Source of the DNA: Flavobacteriales bacterium | GTDB lineage: Bacteria; Bacteroidota; Bacteroidia; Flavobacteriales_C; GCA-002722245 | DNA: 46,424 nucleotides | Reading direction: 5' to 3' | Assembly (NCBI GenBank): GCA_002722245.1 | Contig: PBLA01000005.1 | Location: 38,833-85,256, forward strand | Shown here: piece by piece, positions 17,030 to 25,859 of the stretch | Position numbering within the stretch: the stretch's first letter is position 1 | Layout of the letters: the number at the start of each line of letters is the position of its first letter | Notes under the pieces: generated by a model | What the model was told of the DNA's origin: nothing | Database searches by the model: none | What the model saw: the letters and a program-made list of their open reading frames with translations, nothing else | Position numbers and translations under genes: made by a program

Positions 17030-18420
17030 TAGCCTAAGATTCGTAACATTTCATCTGCAGTTTGTTCTTCACTGAAGATTTCAGATTTTAGAACGCCCAT
17101 ATCGTCGTATTTAAGGATTACGTGTTTTGGCGAAGGAATTAAGCAGTGTTTAATTCCTCCATATCCAGACAGTGCATCTTGATAGGCACCCGTATTAAAC
17201 ACTCCAATGTGTAGAGGCTCTTCAGAGGAAAATTCAGGCATAAACATTTTGTTATTATGTATTTCTGCATTGTAAAAATCCATACTGTCACAAGTTAATC
17301 CGCCAAGAAATGCATGTTTATAATTTTTGTACCAATGATTAATGGGTAAAATAATAAAGCGTTGATCAATGCCCCATGTGTCTGGTAAGGTATTCATGAA
17401 AGAATTATTAATCATATACCATGACTCGCGGTCATTTTGTTTTTTTTCATTTAGTACAGAGTAAATATTTGCACTTGCTTCAGCAACCGTATAGGTGCCA
17501 AATTCGGTGAAAATATGGGGTTCGTCAATTCCGTATTCCAAACAAGTTGCTTTGACTTCTTTCAATACCGATTGAATAAAACTTTTATAATCATATTTAA
17601 AGTCTAGTTGTGATTTAAACGGTAATCCCCCACCGATATTAAGTGTATTCAATGATGGACACACTTTTTTTAATTCTGCATATATCTTTAAGCATTTTGC
17701 TAGTTCATTCCAGTAATAAACGTGATCTTTTATACCCGTATTAATGAAAAAATGCAACATGGTGAGTTTTGCTCGCGGATGATGCGCAATTTTTTCATTG
17801 TAATATTTTAATATTTTTTTTGAACTGATTCCGAGTCTACTCGTGTAAAATTTAAAATTTGGAATTTCTTCTGTAGCAATACGAATTCCGATCTTAAAGT
17901 TTTGATGAACCGTTTGATCATAATTGTCAAATTCCTCTAAATTATCAAGAACAGGAATGAGATTATGAAACCCATCATTTAAGAGTTTTACAATGTTGGA
18001 CGTATATTCTGGCCTTTTAAACCCATTACAAACTATAAATTGATTTATTGATAATTTTTTTTGTTTGAAGAGCTGTTCAATAATCGGTAAATCAAAGGCA
18101 GAGGAGGTTTCTAGGTGAACATCATTTTTGAGGACTTCGTTTAACACGTAGGAGAAATGTGAACTTTTAGTACAATAGCAGTAAGTATAGTTTCCTCTAT
18201 ATTCGAGGTTTTTCATCACCTCTGAAAACATGTTTTTTGCCTTTTGAATTTGCTGGCTAATAATCGGTAGTAGGGTAATTTTTAATGGTGACCCATACTT
18301 GTTAATAATTGCATTCAAATCAATTTTATGAAATGATAAGTTACCGTTATCATCAATATTAAACTCTGGAGATTGTGCCAGGTTTTCTTTTTGAAGATCG
18401 AAATAAGAAAATGTAGACAT
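17026..18420 (-). CDS. speA: Arginine decarboxylase (PLP fold type III, Bacteroidota short form)
   Basis: A 464-residue member of the alanine-racemase-fold decarboxylases, shorter than the roughly 650-residue E. coli SpeA. The PLP lysine is Lys85 in YCYCTKSSHFSYV. The LNIGGGLPF glycine loop, the FGTYTVAEASA segment and the C-terminal GVFNTGAYQDALSGYGG (catalytic region) are intact. By family knowledge it makes agmatine from arginine, the first step to putrescine and spermidine. A TAATTTTG element lies 4 bp before the ATG, predicting a 1-nt leader. Confidence 0.88.
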   Translation of the reverse strand: MSTFSYFDLQKENLAQSPEFNIDDNGNLSFHKIDLNAIINKYGSPLKITLLPIISQQIQKAKNMFSEVMKNLEYRGNYTYCYCTKSSHFSYVLNEVLKNDVHLETSSAFDLPIIEQLFKQKKLSINQFIVCNGFKRPEYTSNIVKLLNDGFHNLIPVLDNLEEFDNYDQTVHQNFKIGIRIATEEIPNFKFYTSRLGISSKKILKYYNEKIAHHPRAKLTMLHFFINTGIKDHVYYWNELAKCLKIYAELKKVCPSLNTLNIGGGLPFKSQLDFKYDYKSFIQSVLKEVKATCLEYGIDEPHIFTEFGTYTVAEASANIYSVLNEKKQNDRESWYMINNSFMNTLPDTWGIDQRFIILPINHWYKNYKHAFLGGLTCDSMDFYNAEIHNNKMFMPEFSSEEPLHIGVFNTGAYQDALSGYGGIKHCLIPSPKHVILKYDDMGVLKSEIFSEEQTADEMLRILGY

Positions 18421-18424
18421 AAAA

Positions 18425-18432
18425 CAAAATTA
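18425..18432 (-). promoter_or_regulatory. speA -7 element (TAATTTTG) abutting the start codon
   Basis: On the minus strand TAATTTTG ends at 18425 and the ATG begins at 18420. Using the rnpB spacing, transcription would start at 18421. No TTG is seen at -33. Confidence 0.45.
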
Positions 18433-18490
18433 GTTATTATAAGTAATTGCCAGACTTTGAATAAAGCGGAATTTTTAGGAAATTGAAGCG

Positions 18491-20776
18491 GTGAGAAAAA
18501 TATGGATTTTCCTACTCGTATTTATAACACTTCAGTTGAAAGCTCAATTGGATAGTTTAGCACATTTACAATATGATGTTAGATTAAACGATATTTGGGG
18601 TTACCAAGATGATTTAGGTAATGAATATGCGCTAGTAGGTCTTGTTGATGGGATAAGTATTGTTGATGTCACGCAACCGGATTCAATTCGAGAAGTTTTC
18701 AGAAGTAAGGGCCCAAATTCTTTATGGAGAGATATAAAAGTATATAATGGATTTGCTTATGTGACTAATGAGTCGGATAGTGGTTTAAGAATATATCGTA
18801 TTGATGGATTACCAGATGTTTCTACTGTAGAGTTTAAAAATTTCATGGGTGAAGGTGATCAAATTTTTAATACAGCCCATAATCTATATATCGACTCAAG
18901 TGGATATGCCTATGTTGTGGGGACAGATAGAAGTGACGAAATGATTGTGTTTGATTTAAATGCAAATCCTTGGTCTCCAAATGAAGTGGGCTTTTTTGGA
19001 GCAAATTACATTCATGATATTTATGTCCGCAAAGACACAGCATTTGCATCAGCAATTGTTGAGGGGGAGATTCAAATTCTTGATGTTACTGAAAAAGCGA
19101 ATATTCAACTTTTATCATTCCACAATACAGAATATCGCCAAACGCATAATTCATGGCTCTCAAATGATGGTAATTATTTGTTTACCACTGATGAAATTAA
19201 TGGCGCGCCTGTTGAAGTTTTTGACGTCAGCGATAAATTCGACCCTGAACGAGTGGAGACATACAAGGTAAGACAGTTTGGAGATGAAATTGCTCATAAT
19301 GTATTGGTTAATGATTCTCTGCTATTTATAGCCTATTATAAAACAGGTTTGGTATTAGTGGATTGCACATATCCCTACAACTTGGTTGAATTAGCGGTTT
19401 TTGACACCGATAAAAGTAGTAAAGGTCCTGGTTTTTCAGGGGCTTGGGGTGTTTATCCCTTTTTGAAAAGTGGTCATATTTTAGTTTCTGATATTAACAA
19501 CGGATTATATGTATTGAAATTTAACCCAACGAATATTGGATATTTAGAAGGTAATGTAATGGATGCTATGACTGGTTTTCCATTAAACAATGTGAAGTAT
19601 CAAATAATCGGATCTTCAGAGTGGGATTACACACCTTTTACAGGATCCTATAGCTTAGGGCAAAAAGGAGGGGGGGAGATAGAAGTTGTTTTTAGCGCAT
19701 ATGGATATCAAACGGATACAATTCGTGTTAATTTAATTGAAGATTCAGTACATTTTGAATCTCTTTATCTTCAAAAGAAAAATACTGGAGAAATGAATTT
19801 TAGTATAACAGGCGATGATGGTAAACAACTTGATCGTGTTTCTTTAACCTTAAGTCAAAGTGAATTCTCCCAAGAGTTCAGTACAGATGAACGAGGTGAA
19901 TTGTTGTTGGATGATTTACCAATAGGTCAGTATGAGGTAAATGTTGGAAAATGGGGGTATCGTAATGGATGTCTTACAATTTCGGTTAATGAAGGCGAGA
20001 ATCGTCACGAATTACAATTAGTTTCTGATTATTTTGATGATTTTTCAGCCAATCAAGGTTGGATAAGTTCTTCTGTTACGGGTGATGCAATTTGGGAAAG
20101 AGTCACTCCGGTTGCCTCATTTGATAATAATCAAGGATTACAATATGATCCTTCTGAGGACGGAACACTTGAGGGGTGCAATGGTAAAGCTTTTTGTACA
20201 GGTATTGATGGATATAAATCTGCTGAAAGCTCTACAGTAAATTATACAAATTATATTATTTCTCCAGAAGTATCTGTTCCATCTATTTATACAGATGCTT
20301 ATCTGTCGTTTAAGTATTGGTCTGCATTCCAGGAAAACAGTGAAGATACCTTGAAATTTGGTGTGATTTCTGAAAACGATACCGTGTTTGTTGAATTTGT
20401 TTCTGAAACAGATCCTCAACGCGAATGGATTTCTAGAGGATTTAATTTGTCAGATGCAGCTATTTCAAGTGGTACTTTTCGATTTATTGTCGAAATTTCA
20501 GATGATTTAAATCCTTGGCATTTGGTTGATGCTGCAATAGATGATTTTGAAGTTCAATTTATTTCGGGTAAAGAAGATGTGAACACCTGTTTTGTAGGAC
20601 AAAATGGTATTTGGAAAAGTAAGTGTGGAGTTAAAAATTACAGGATATTAAATAATCTTGGACAAATTGTTCAAGCAGGAGTCAGTAGTAAATTTGATTT
20701 TAGCAATTTAAATAGTGGTGTTTATATGTTGCAAATAGAGGGGTATGCTCCTCAAAAAGTAGTAGTAGATGAATAA
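18491..20776 (+). CDS. Choice-of-anchor B family protein with T9SS type A sorting domain
   Basis: A 761-residue secreted protein. The start is GTG; residues 1-19 are a signal peptide ending LKAQ. Residues about 20-350 form an LVIVD-repeat propeller (GISIVDVTQPDSI, GEIQILDVTEKANI, APVEVFDVSDKFDP) of the choice-of-anchor B type. Two carboxypeptidase-regulatory-like beta sandwiches follow (about 352-425 and 435-515), then a jelly-roll-like region with WERVTPVASFDNNQG and AAIDDFEVQF (about 515-690). The end (about 695-761) is a type A sorting domain: YRILNNLGQIVQ, FDFSNLNSGVYMLQI. The last 8 bp overlap the next gene. Surface role unknown. Confidence 0.88.
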   Translation: MRKIWIFLLVFITLQLKAQLDSLAHLQYDVRLNDIWGYQDDLGNEYALVGLVDGISIVDVTQPDSIREVFRSKGPNSLWRDIKVYNGFAYVTNESDSGLRIYRIDGLPDVSTVEFKNFMGEGDQIFNTAHNLYIDSSGYAYVVGTDRSDEMIVFDLNANPWSPNEVGFFGANYIHDIYVRKDTAFASAIVEGEIQILDVTEKANIQLLSFHNTEYRQTHNSWLSNDGNYLFTTDEINGAPVEVFDVSDKFDPERVETYKVRQFGDEIAHNVLVNDSLLFIAYYKTGLVLVDCTYPYNLVELAVFDTDKSSKGPGFSGAWGVYPFLKSGHILVSDINNGLYVLKFNPTNIGYLEGNVMDAMTGFPLNNVKYQIIGSSEWDYTPFTGSYSLGQKGGGEIEVVFSAYGYQTDTIRVNLIEDSVHFESLYLQKKNTGEMNFSITGDDGKQLDRVSLTLSQSEFSQEFSTDERGELLLDDLPIGQYEVNVGKWGYRNGCLTISVNEGENRHELQLVSDYFDDFSANQGWISSSVTGDAIWERVTPVASFDNNQGLQYDPSEDGTLEGCNGKAFCTGIDGYKSAESSTVNYTNYIISPEVSVPSIYTDAYLSFKYWSAFQENSEDTLKFGVISENDTVFVEFVSETDPQREWISRGFNLSDAAISSGTFRFIVEISDDLNPWHLVDAAIDDFEVQFISGKEDVNTCFVGQNGIWKSKCGVKNYRILNNLGQIVQAGVSSKFDFSNLNSGVYMLQIEGYAPQKVVVDE

Positions 20777-21608
20777 AACAGGAGATGTTCCGTTTCAGTC
20801 TTGTCACGGCAGAAAATCGGTATATGATATAAGGAGCTTAGGGGATGATATTGAAAAGCCATTACTTATTTTTTGTCATGGTTTCAAAGGGTTTAAGGAT
20901 TGGGGACACTTTAATCTTATAGCTGATTCATTTGCGAGAAAAGGATTAATTGTATTAAAGTTTAATTTCACCTTTAACGGTGGAACAGTGAATGACCCTA
21001 TTGACTTTCCAGATTTGGAAGCATTTGGAGCCAATAATTATATGAAGGAAGTTGAAGATCTAAATTTTATGATTCGACTTTGTGCTCAGGGTAAAATTCC
21101 GTTGGAAAATTGGAACGGAGATGTTTACTTACTCGGTCACAGCAGAGGCGGAGGAATAGTAACGCTTGTAGGCGCTCAAAATCCATTGGTTAAAAAAGTG
21201 GTGAGTTGGGCGGGAATCAGTGATTGTATTTCGAGACTTCCTAAAAACCAAGAATTAGAGGAGTGGCGAATTTCAGGTGTACGATATATTATAAATGGGA
21301 GAACCAGTCAACGAATGCCAATGTATTATCAATTTGTTGAATCTCTAATGCGAAATAAGGAAAAATTATCAATCATGACTGCATCCCAAAATATGGAAAA
21401 ACCTCATCTTCTTGTACACGGGGATTCTGATCTTGCTGTTTCTCACACAGAGGCATTGTCCATAAAAAAATGGAATCCTCACGCAGAACTAACCTTGATT
21501 GAGAATGCAAATCATGTATTTGGTGGAAAACATCCTTGGGAGCAACAGTTTTTGCCGGATTCTACCCTACAAGCTGTTCAAAAAACATCTCATTTTCTTA
21601 TGGACTAG
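20769..21608 (+). CDS. Alpha/beta hydrolase
   Basis: A 279-residue cytoplasmic hydrolase. Seen: oxyanion-hole motif LIFCHGFKGFKDWG, nucleophile elbow GHSRGG (Ser in YLLGHSRGGGIV), acid in LVHGDSDLAVS and catalytic His in ENANHVFGG. The domain matches dienelactone-hydrolase/prolyl-oligopeptidase-like esterases; the substrate is unknown. It overlaps the stop of the secreted protein upstream by 8 bp and is translationally coupled with it, although no functional link is obvious. Confidence 0.85.
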   Translation: MNKTGDVPFQSCHGRKSVYDIRSLGDDIEKPLLIFCHGFKGFKDWGHFNLIADSFARKGLIVLKFNFTFNGGTVNDPIDFPDLEAFGANNYMKEVEDLNFMIRLCAQGKIPLENWNGDVYLLGHSRGGGIVTLVGAQNPLVKKVVSWAGISDCISRLPKNQELEEWRISGVRYIINGRTSQRMPMYYQFVESLMRNKEKLSIMTASQNMEKPHLLVHGDSDLAVSHTEALSIKKWNPHAELTLIENANHVFGGKHPWEQQFLPDSTLQAVQKTSHFLMD

Positions 21609-21644
21609 GGTAAATGTAATAATTCGACGGGCTGGACGTTACGG

Positions 21645-21675
21645 TTGTAACTTTCAAAGAATCGAATTATTTTTG
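21645..21675 (+). promoter_or_regulatory. bamD promoter (TTG-N20-TATTTTTG) placing the start at the ATG
   Basis: TTG at 21645-21647 and TATTTTTG at 21668-21675, 20 bp apart, match both Bacteroidota promoter elements. With the rnpB spacing the transcript begins at 21679, one base before the ATG at 21680. Confidence 0.7.
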
Positions 21676-21679
21676 CAGA

Positions 21680-23365
21680 ATGCGAAATTTATTAGTGTTA
21701 ATAGTTATTTTGTTTTTGATGGGGTGTAAGTCTACCTATGAGGATACACTTACAGGTCGAGATGTTGATCAAAAGGAAACTCTTGCATTCAAGCTTTATG
21801 AGGAAAAAGATTACTTCAAAGCAGGAGAATTATTCAAATCATTAATACAAGACAAAAAAAGCGGGGAAGACATAGAGAAAATGTTCTTTTTTTATGCAAT
21901 GTGCGATTATCATTTAGAGGATTATGGTTTGGCTGCTTACGAATTCGAAAGACTGATTCAAAAATTTCCTAGAGGAAAATACAATGAGGAATCTCAATAT
22001 TTCATTGCGATGTCCAATTACAAAAAATCACCTCCTTATTTCTTGGATCAAGATTATACCTACAGGGCCATTGAGTCTTTTCAATTGTTTTTAGATAAAT
22101 ATCCTAAAAGCACAAAAAGAGAGGACGTAAACAACAAAGTGGATGAGCTTACAAATAAATTAGAGTTCAAAATGTATCGTCAGGCAAAGCTTTTTTATCA
22201 CATGGAAGAGTACAAATCTGCAAATGTCGCTCTTGAAAAAGTGGTTTCAGAATTTCCAGATTCTAAGCATGCTGAAGAGGTATATTACCTAATTGCCGAG
22301 TCAAATTTTAAACTTGCACAAAAAAGTATTGAATCCAAACAAATCGAGCGTTTTAATAAGGCAGTTAATGCCTCGGGAAGCTTTAATAAAAAGTTTAAAG
22401 AAAGTATCTATCAGGGAAGACTCGATAATATTATCACAGAAAGTAAACGTGAAATTAAACGATTAAAAGTAGAACTGCCCGATTTTTATCATAAAAGTGG
22501 TGATTTTGAGAAGTCGATAAGTCTTTATGAAACCTTGTTGAGAAGGGCAAAAACGTTAGAAACACAACAAGAGTTTGCACTTAAATTATTTAGTGTTCAT
22601 CATTCAAAATGTCAGAAAGCATCCACACAAACGAAATTAAAATCCTATGAGGACCTAATGAAATACTTCAATGAATTAAGTGAGCCAAATAGAACCTATA
22701 TTGAGACAAAAAATCGCAGAGAGGTTGAATCTGCCAAATTAGGATATGAGCTCTATAAAACGGATGCTGCTTACAAATTGTATAAAGAGGGTAAATATTA
22801 TTCATCGATGTTAGCGTACAGAAAATTATTAGCAGATAGTTCTGTACAAAACAAACCAAAGGATTGGTATTTCTACATTAAGTCAAATTTTCAATATGCC
22901 ATTACCCAAGAAGCATTATTGAAAAAGGATCAATTAGATTCTATGGTGTTCACAATTAAAGCAGCAAAAAATGAAATTGATGGTTTTACATCCGGCTATC
23001 AGTCTAAAATTGATCGAATGAAAGTTATCGTGGATGAAAATTTAGCCCTTTATCCTGTTTTATTAGTAGAAGAACCTTATCGCAATGGAAAGTACAAAAT
23101 AGGTTTAGGTAGGGCCCAAAATTTACTTAAGACAGAATTAAGTAAGAAAGATGAAGAAGAAATTGTATATTTGCTGATTGCAACTGCTGTTAAACATGCC
23201 AACAAAGGAAAGCGATTTGAGCGATTTAGTCGTTTTTCGAATGCTGAAAAGTTAATGGAAAAGTATTTTTACAGAGTTGAAAGTAAGGAAGTTAAGTTAA
23301 AGATTTCCAAGCTTAAACATAAAATTGATAAAGGATTATTTAAGTATAAGACAAAAGAGGAGTAA
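21680..23365 (+). CDS. bamD: BamD-like outer-membrane assembly lipoprotein, double length
   Basis: A 561-residue lipoprotein with lipobox LMGC (Cys16). Residues about 30-265 match BamD, the TPR lipoprotein of the BAM complex: FKLYEEKDYFKAGELF, YEFERLIQKFP, QAKLFYHMEEYKSANVAL, VVSEFPDSKHAEEVYYLI. Bacteroidota BamD usually ends near residue 270. Here about 290 more residues follow that look like a diverged copy: 363-408 resembles 35-80 and 464-530 resembles 172-238. The last base of the stop is the first base of the rpoZ ATG. The neighbours rpoZ-coaBC-DUF4835 are the usual Bacteroidota context of bamD, which supports the identity. Confidence 0.82.
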   Translation: MRNLLVLIVILFLMGCKSTYEDTLTGRDVDQKETLAFKLYEEKDYFKAGELFKSLIQDKKSGEDIEKMFFFYAMCDYHLEDYGLAAYEFERLIQKFPRGKYNEESQYFIAMSNYKKSPPYFLDQDYTYRAIESFQLFLDKYPKSTKREDVNNKVDELTNKLEFKMYRQAKLFYHMEEYKSANVALEKVVSEFPDSKHAEEVYYLIAESNFKLAQKSIESKQIERFNKAVNASGSFNKKFKESIYQGRLDNIITESKREIKRLKVELPDFYHKSGDFEKSISLYETLLRRAKTLETQQEFALKLFSVHHSKCQKASTQTKLKSYEDLMKYFNELSEPNRTYIETKNRREVESAKLGYELYKTDAAYKLYKEGKYYSSMLAYRKLLADSSVQNKPKDWYFYIKSNFQYAITQEALLKKDQLDSMVFTIKAAKNEIDGFTSGYQSKIDRMKVIVDENLALYPVLLVEEPYRNGKYKIGLGRAQNLLKTELSKKDEEEIVYLLIATAVKHANKGKRFERFSRFSNAEKLMEKYFYRVESKEVKLKISKLKHKIDKGLFKYKTKEE

Positions 23366-23697
23366 TGGATTACAAAAAAACAACTGCACCAGGTTCAACT
23401 ATTACAAGAGACGTAACTGAATTTTCACAAGGTGAAAATATTTATGAGGTTTTAAATGTTTTAGCGAAAAGAGCGGATCAAATTGGAACTGAGCTCAAGC
23501 AAGAGTTGAATGCAAAACTGGAGGAGTTTGCATCAACTACAGATAATTTAGAAGAAATATTTGAGAATAGAGAGCAGATTGAAATTTCAAAATTCTATGA
23601 AAAACTTCCTAAACCAGGTTTGATTGCTCAGGAAGAATGGAAAAACGATCAGATCTATTTCAGAAATCCAAGCAACGAGTCGGAGGAAGAGGCCTAA
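23365..23697 (+). CDS. rpoZ: RNA polymerase omega subunit (Bacteroidota form)
   Basis: A 110-residue RpoZ-like protein, beginning MDYKKTTAPGSTITRDV with the ENIYEVLNVLAKRADQIG helix that matches the omega fold around beta-prime's C-terminus. It has a long acidic C-terminal extension. By family knowledge omega aids assembly of core RNA polymerase. It overlaps the bamD stop by one base (TAATG) and is followed after 10 bp by coaBC. Confidence 0.88.
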   Translation: MDYKKTTAPGSTITRDVTEFSQGENIYEVLNVLAKRADQIGTELKQELNAKLEEFASTTDNLEEIFENREQIEISKFYEKLPKPGLIAQEEWKNDQIYFRNPSNESEEEA

Positions 23698-23707
23698 TCT
23701 TTCTATC

Positions 23708-24910
23708 ATGCTTGAAGGGAAAAAAATAATACTGGGTATTTCAGGAAGTATTGCTGCTTATAAGTCAGCATATTTAGTGAGAGCTCTTAAAAAAATGAAA
23801 GCGGAGGTTAAAGTTGTGATGACTGACTCCGCTTCTGAGTTTATAGGCCCACTTACGCTTTCAACGCTATCCGAAAATCCTGTTTATTCACAGTTTTCCG
23901 ATAAGAAAACGGGAGCATGGACGAACCATGTTGAACTAGGTCTTTGGGCAGATTTAATGGTTGTTGCTCCAGCAAGCGCAAGTACATTATCAAAAATGGC
24001 CAATGGGCATTGTGATAATTTATTAATCGCGACCTACTTAAGTGCTAAATGTCCTGTTTGGTTTGCTCCTGCGATGGATCTTGACATGTATAAACATCCA
24101 ACTACAAAGGAAAATATTCAAAAGTTGGAAAGTTTTGGTAATATATGTATTGAACCAACAAATGGTGAATTAGCAAGTGGTTTGATAGGAAAGGGAAGAA
24201 TGGAAGAGCCAGAGGTAATCGCACAACTCATTGAGAAGTATTTTAACAACCAACATGAATTCAGCGGAAAAAAAATAATTGTAACAGCTGGTCCAACTTT
24301 TGAAGCTATTGATCCTGTTCGTTTTATAGGAAATCATTCAAGTGGTAAAATGGGTGTGGCAATTGCGGATGAATTTGCTGAAAGGGGTGCAGAAGTTACC
24401 TTAATATGCGGTCCCTCAAGTATTCAATCAAATAATAATAAAGTGAAACGCATTGATGTCACTTCTGCAGAAGAAATGTATCAGGCCGTGTTTGCTTCAC
24501 AGGACACTCTTGATGTAGCTGTTATGGCTGCAGCTGTTGCGGATTACACACCTGTTTCAATATCTTCAGAGAAGGTTAAAAAGAAAGAAGGAGATTTAAA
24601 AGTTGATTTAAAAAGAACTAAAGATATTTTAAAATCCTTAGGTGGGGTAAAAAAAGAAGGACAGGTGTTGGTTGGTTTTGCAATGGAAACTCAAAACGAA
24701 CTTGAGAATGCGTCTAAGAAAGTAAAAAGTAAGAACGCTGATTTTATTGTGTTAAATTCCCTTAGAGAAGAGGGGGCAGGCTTCAAAGGAGATACGAATA
24801 AGGTTACTTTTGTGTATCCAAACAATAAAACAACCCATTTTGAGTTGAAATCTAAGTTAGATGTGGCCAAGGATATCGCTGACTCTGTTAAGGATTTATT
24901 ATATGTTTAA
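23708..24910 (+). CDS. coaBC: Phosphopantothenoylcysteine decarboxylase / phosphopantothenate-cysteine ligase
   Basis: A 400-residue bifunctional enzyme of coenzyme A synthesis. The N-terminal CoaC flavoprotein (KKIILGISGSIAAYKSAYL, then MVVAPASASTLSKMANG, then WFAPAMDLDMY) decarboxylates; the CoaB half (VTAGPTFEAIDPVRFIGNHS, then MAAAVADY, then KRTKDIL) ligates cysteine. The frame is open upstream to 23624 inside rpoZ, but homology begins at the ATG at 23708. It overlaps the next gene by 8 bp. Confidence 0.96.
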   Translation: MLEGKKIILGISGSIAAYKSAYLVRALKKMKAEVKVVMTDSASEFIGPLTLSTLSENPVYSQFSDKKTGAWTNHVELGLWADLMVVAPASASTLSKMANGHCDNLLIATYLSAKCPVWFAPAMDLDMYKHPTTKENIQKLESFGNICIEPTNGELASGLIGKGRMEEPEVIAQLIEKYFNNQHEFSGKKIIVTAGPTFEAIDPVRFIGNHSSGKMGVAIADEFAERGAEVTLICGPSSIQSNNNKVKRIDVTSAEEMYQAVFASQDTLDVAVMAAAVADYTPVSISSEKVKKKEGDLKVDLKRTKDILKSLGGVKKEGQVLVGFAMETQNELENASKKVKSKNADFIVLNSLREEGAGFKGDTNKVTFVYPNNKTTHFELKSKLDVAKDIADSVKDLLYV

Positions 24911-25799
24911 GTGTTTTTCTTTTCTGTTTTTTATTTTACTGTCATTTTCGCTTAAATCCCAAGAATTACTCGCTAATGTCGTGATTAATCACCAACAAGT
25001 TCAAAGTTCAGATGATTACATTTACGATAATATGCGGAAATCATTTGTTGAGTTCTTAAACAATCGAAAATGGACGGGAGATAAATTTAAGCCTGAAGAA
25101 CGCATAGAATGTTCATTTTTTGTAACGATTAATGATCGAAAGGGAAATTCTTTTTCCGGATCTATTCAGGTGCAAAGTGGACGCCCAGTTTATGGAACGA
25201 ATTATAAGTCTACGATGTTTATAGTGAATGATAATGATTTTGATTTTAACTATGTGGATCAGCAACCTTTAGATTTTAATAATAATGAATTCACCTCTAA
25301 TCTAACATCCATTTTAGCCTATTATGCCTATACGATTATTGGGTTTGATTACGATTCTTTTGGAAAAGAGGATGGTACGAAATTTTTCACTAAAGCATTT
25401 GAAATCGCAACATTATCAGCAAATGGTGGAGGTATTGGTTGGAAATCAACCGATGGTAGTCAAAACCGGTATTGGTTAATTGAAAACATTAATAATGGAG
25501 CCTTTAAGAATTTTAGAGATTGTTTGTATAAATACCACCGTGAAGGATTCGATGTAATGAGGAGCAATAAAAAACAAGGAGAGTATTCTATTTATAAATC
25601 CTTATTAAGCTTGGAAGCCGTGCATAAACGTCAACCCTCTTCTTATTTGTTACAAGTCTTTTTCAATGCAAAATCAGACGAGGTTGTAAATATTTTTAAA
25701 AATGCTTCTTCACAACAAAAAGAAAAACTTGTTCCTGTTCTAATTAAAATTGACCCTGGAAATACAAAAAAGTATAATAAGATTCTAAAGAATAATTAA
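24903..25799 (+). CDS. porD: DUF4835 family protein (PorD-type, T9SS-associated)
   Basis: A 298-residue periplasmic protein. The signal peptide (about 1-19) ends SLKSQ. The N-terminal body (LLANVVINHQQVQSSDDYIY) and the segment FTSNLTSILAYYAYTIIGFDYDSFG are typical of DUF4835, which current annotation links to the T9SS as PorD; I know this from family naming only. The start at 24903 is chosen because the signal peptide begins there; the upstream codons overlap coaBC out of frame. It closes the coupled bamD-rpoZ-coaBC run. Confidence 0.85.
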   Translation: MFKCFSFLFFILLSFSLKSQELLANVVINHQQVQSSDDYIYDNMRKSFVEFLNNRKWTGDKFKPEERIECSFFVTINDRKGNSFSGSIQVQSGRPVYGTNYKSTMFIVNDNDFDFNYVDQQPLDFNNNEFTSNLTSILAYYAYTIIGFDYDSFGKEDGTKFFTKAFEIATLSANGGGIGWKSTDGSQNRYWLIENINNGAFKNFRDCLYKYHREGFDVMRSNKKQGEYSIYKSLLSLEAVHKRQPSSYLLQVFFNAKSDEVVNIFKNASSQQKEKLVPVLIKIDPGNTKKYNKILKNN

Positions 25800-25859
25800 A
25801 AGTTCCTTTTTTTGTGACTTCCTATATTCTCAGGGTTATTAAGTTATTAATCTTATAGG

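Noticed and set aside
23624-23707. Upstream extension of coaBC inside rpoZ
   Set aside because: Out-of-frame reading of the rpoZ end; CoaC homology begins at 23708.
24861-24902. Upstream start for the DUF4835 gene
   Set aside because: It would place non-signal residues before a clear signal peptide that starts at 24903 and would only read coaBC out of frame.
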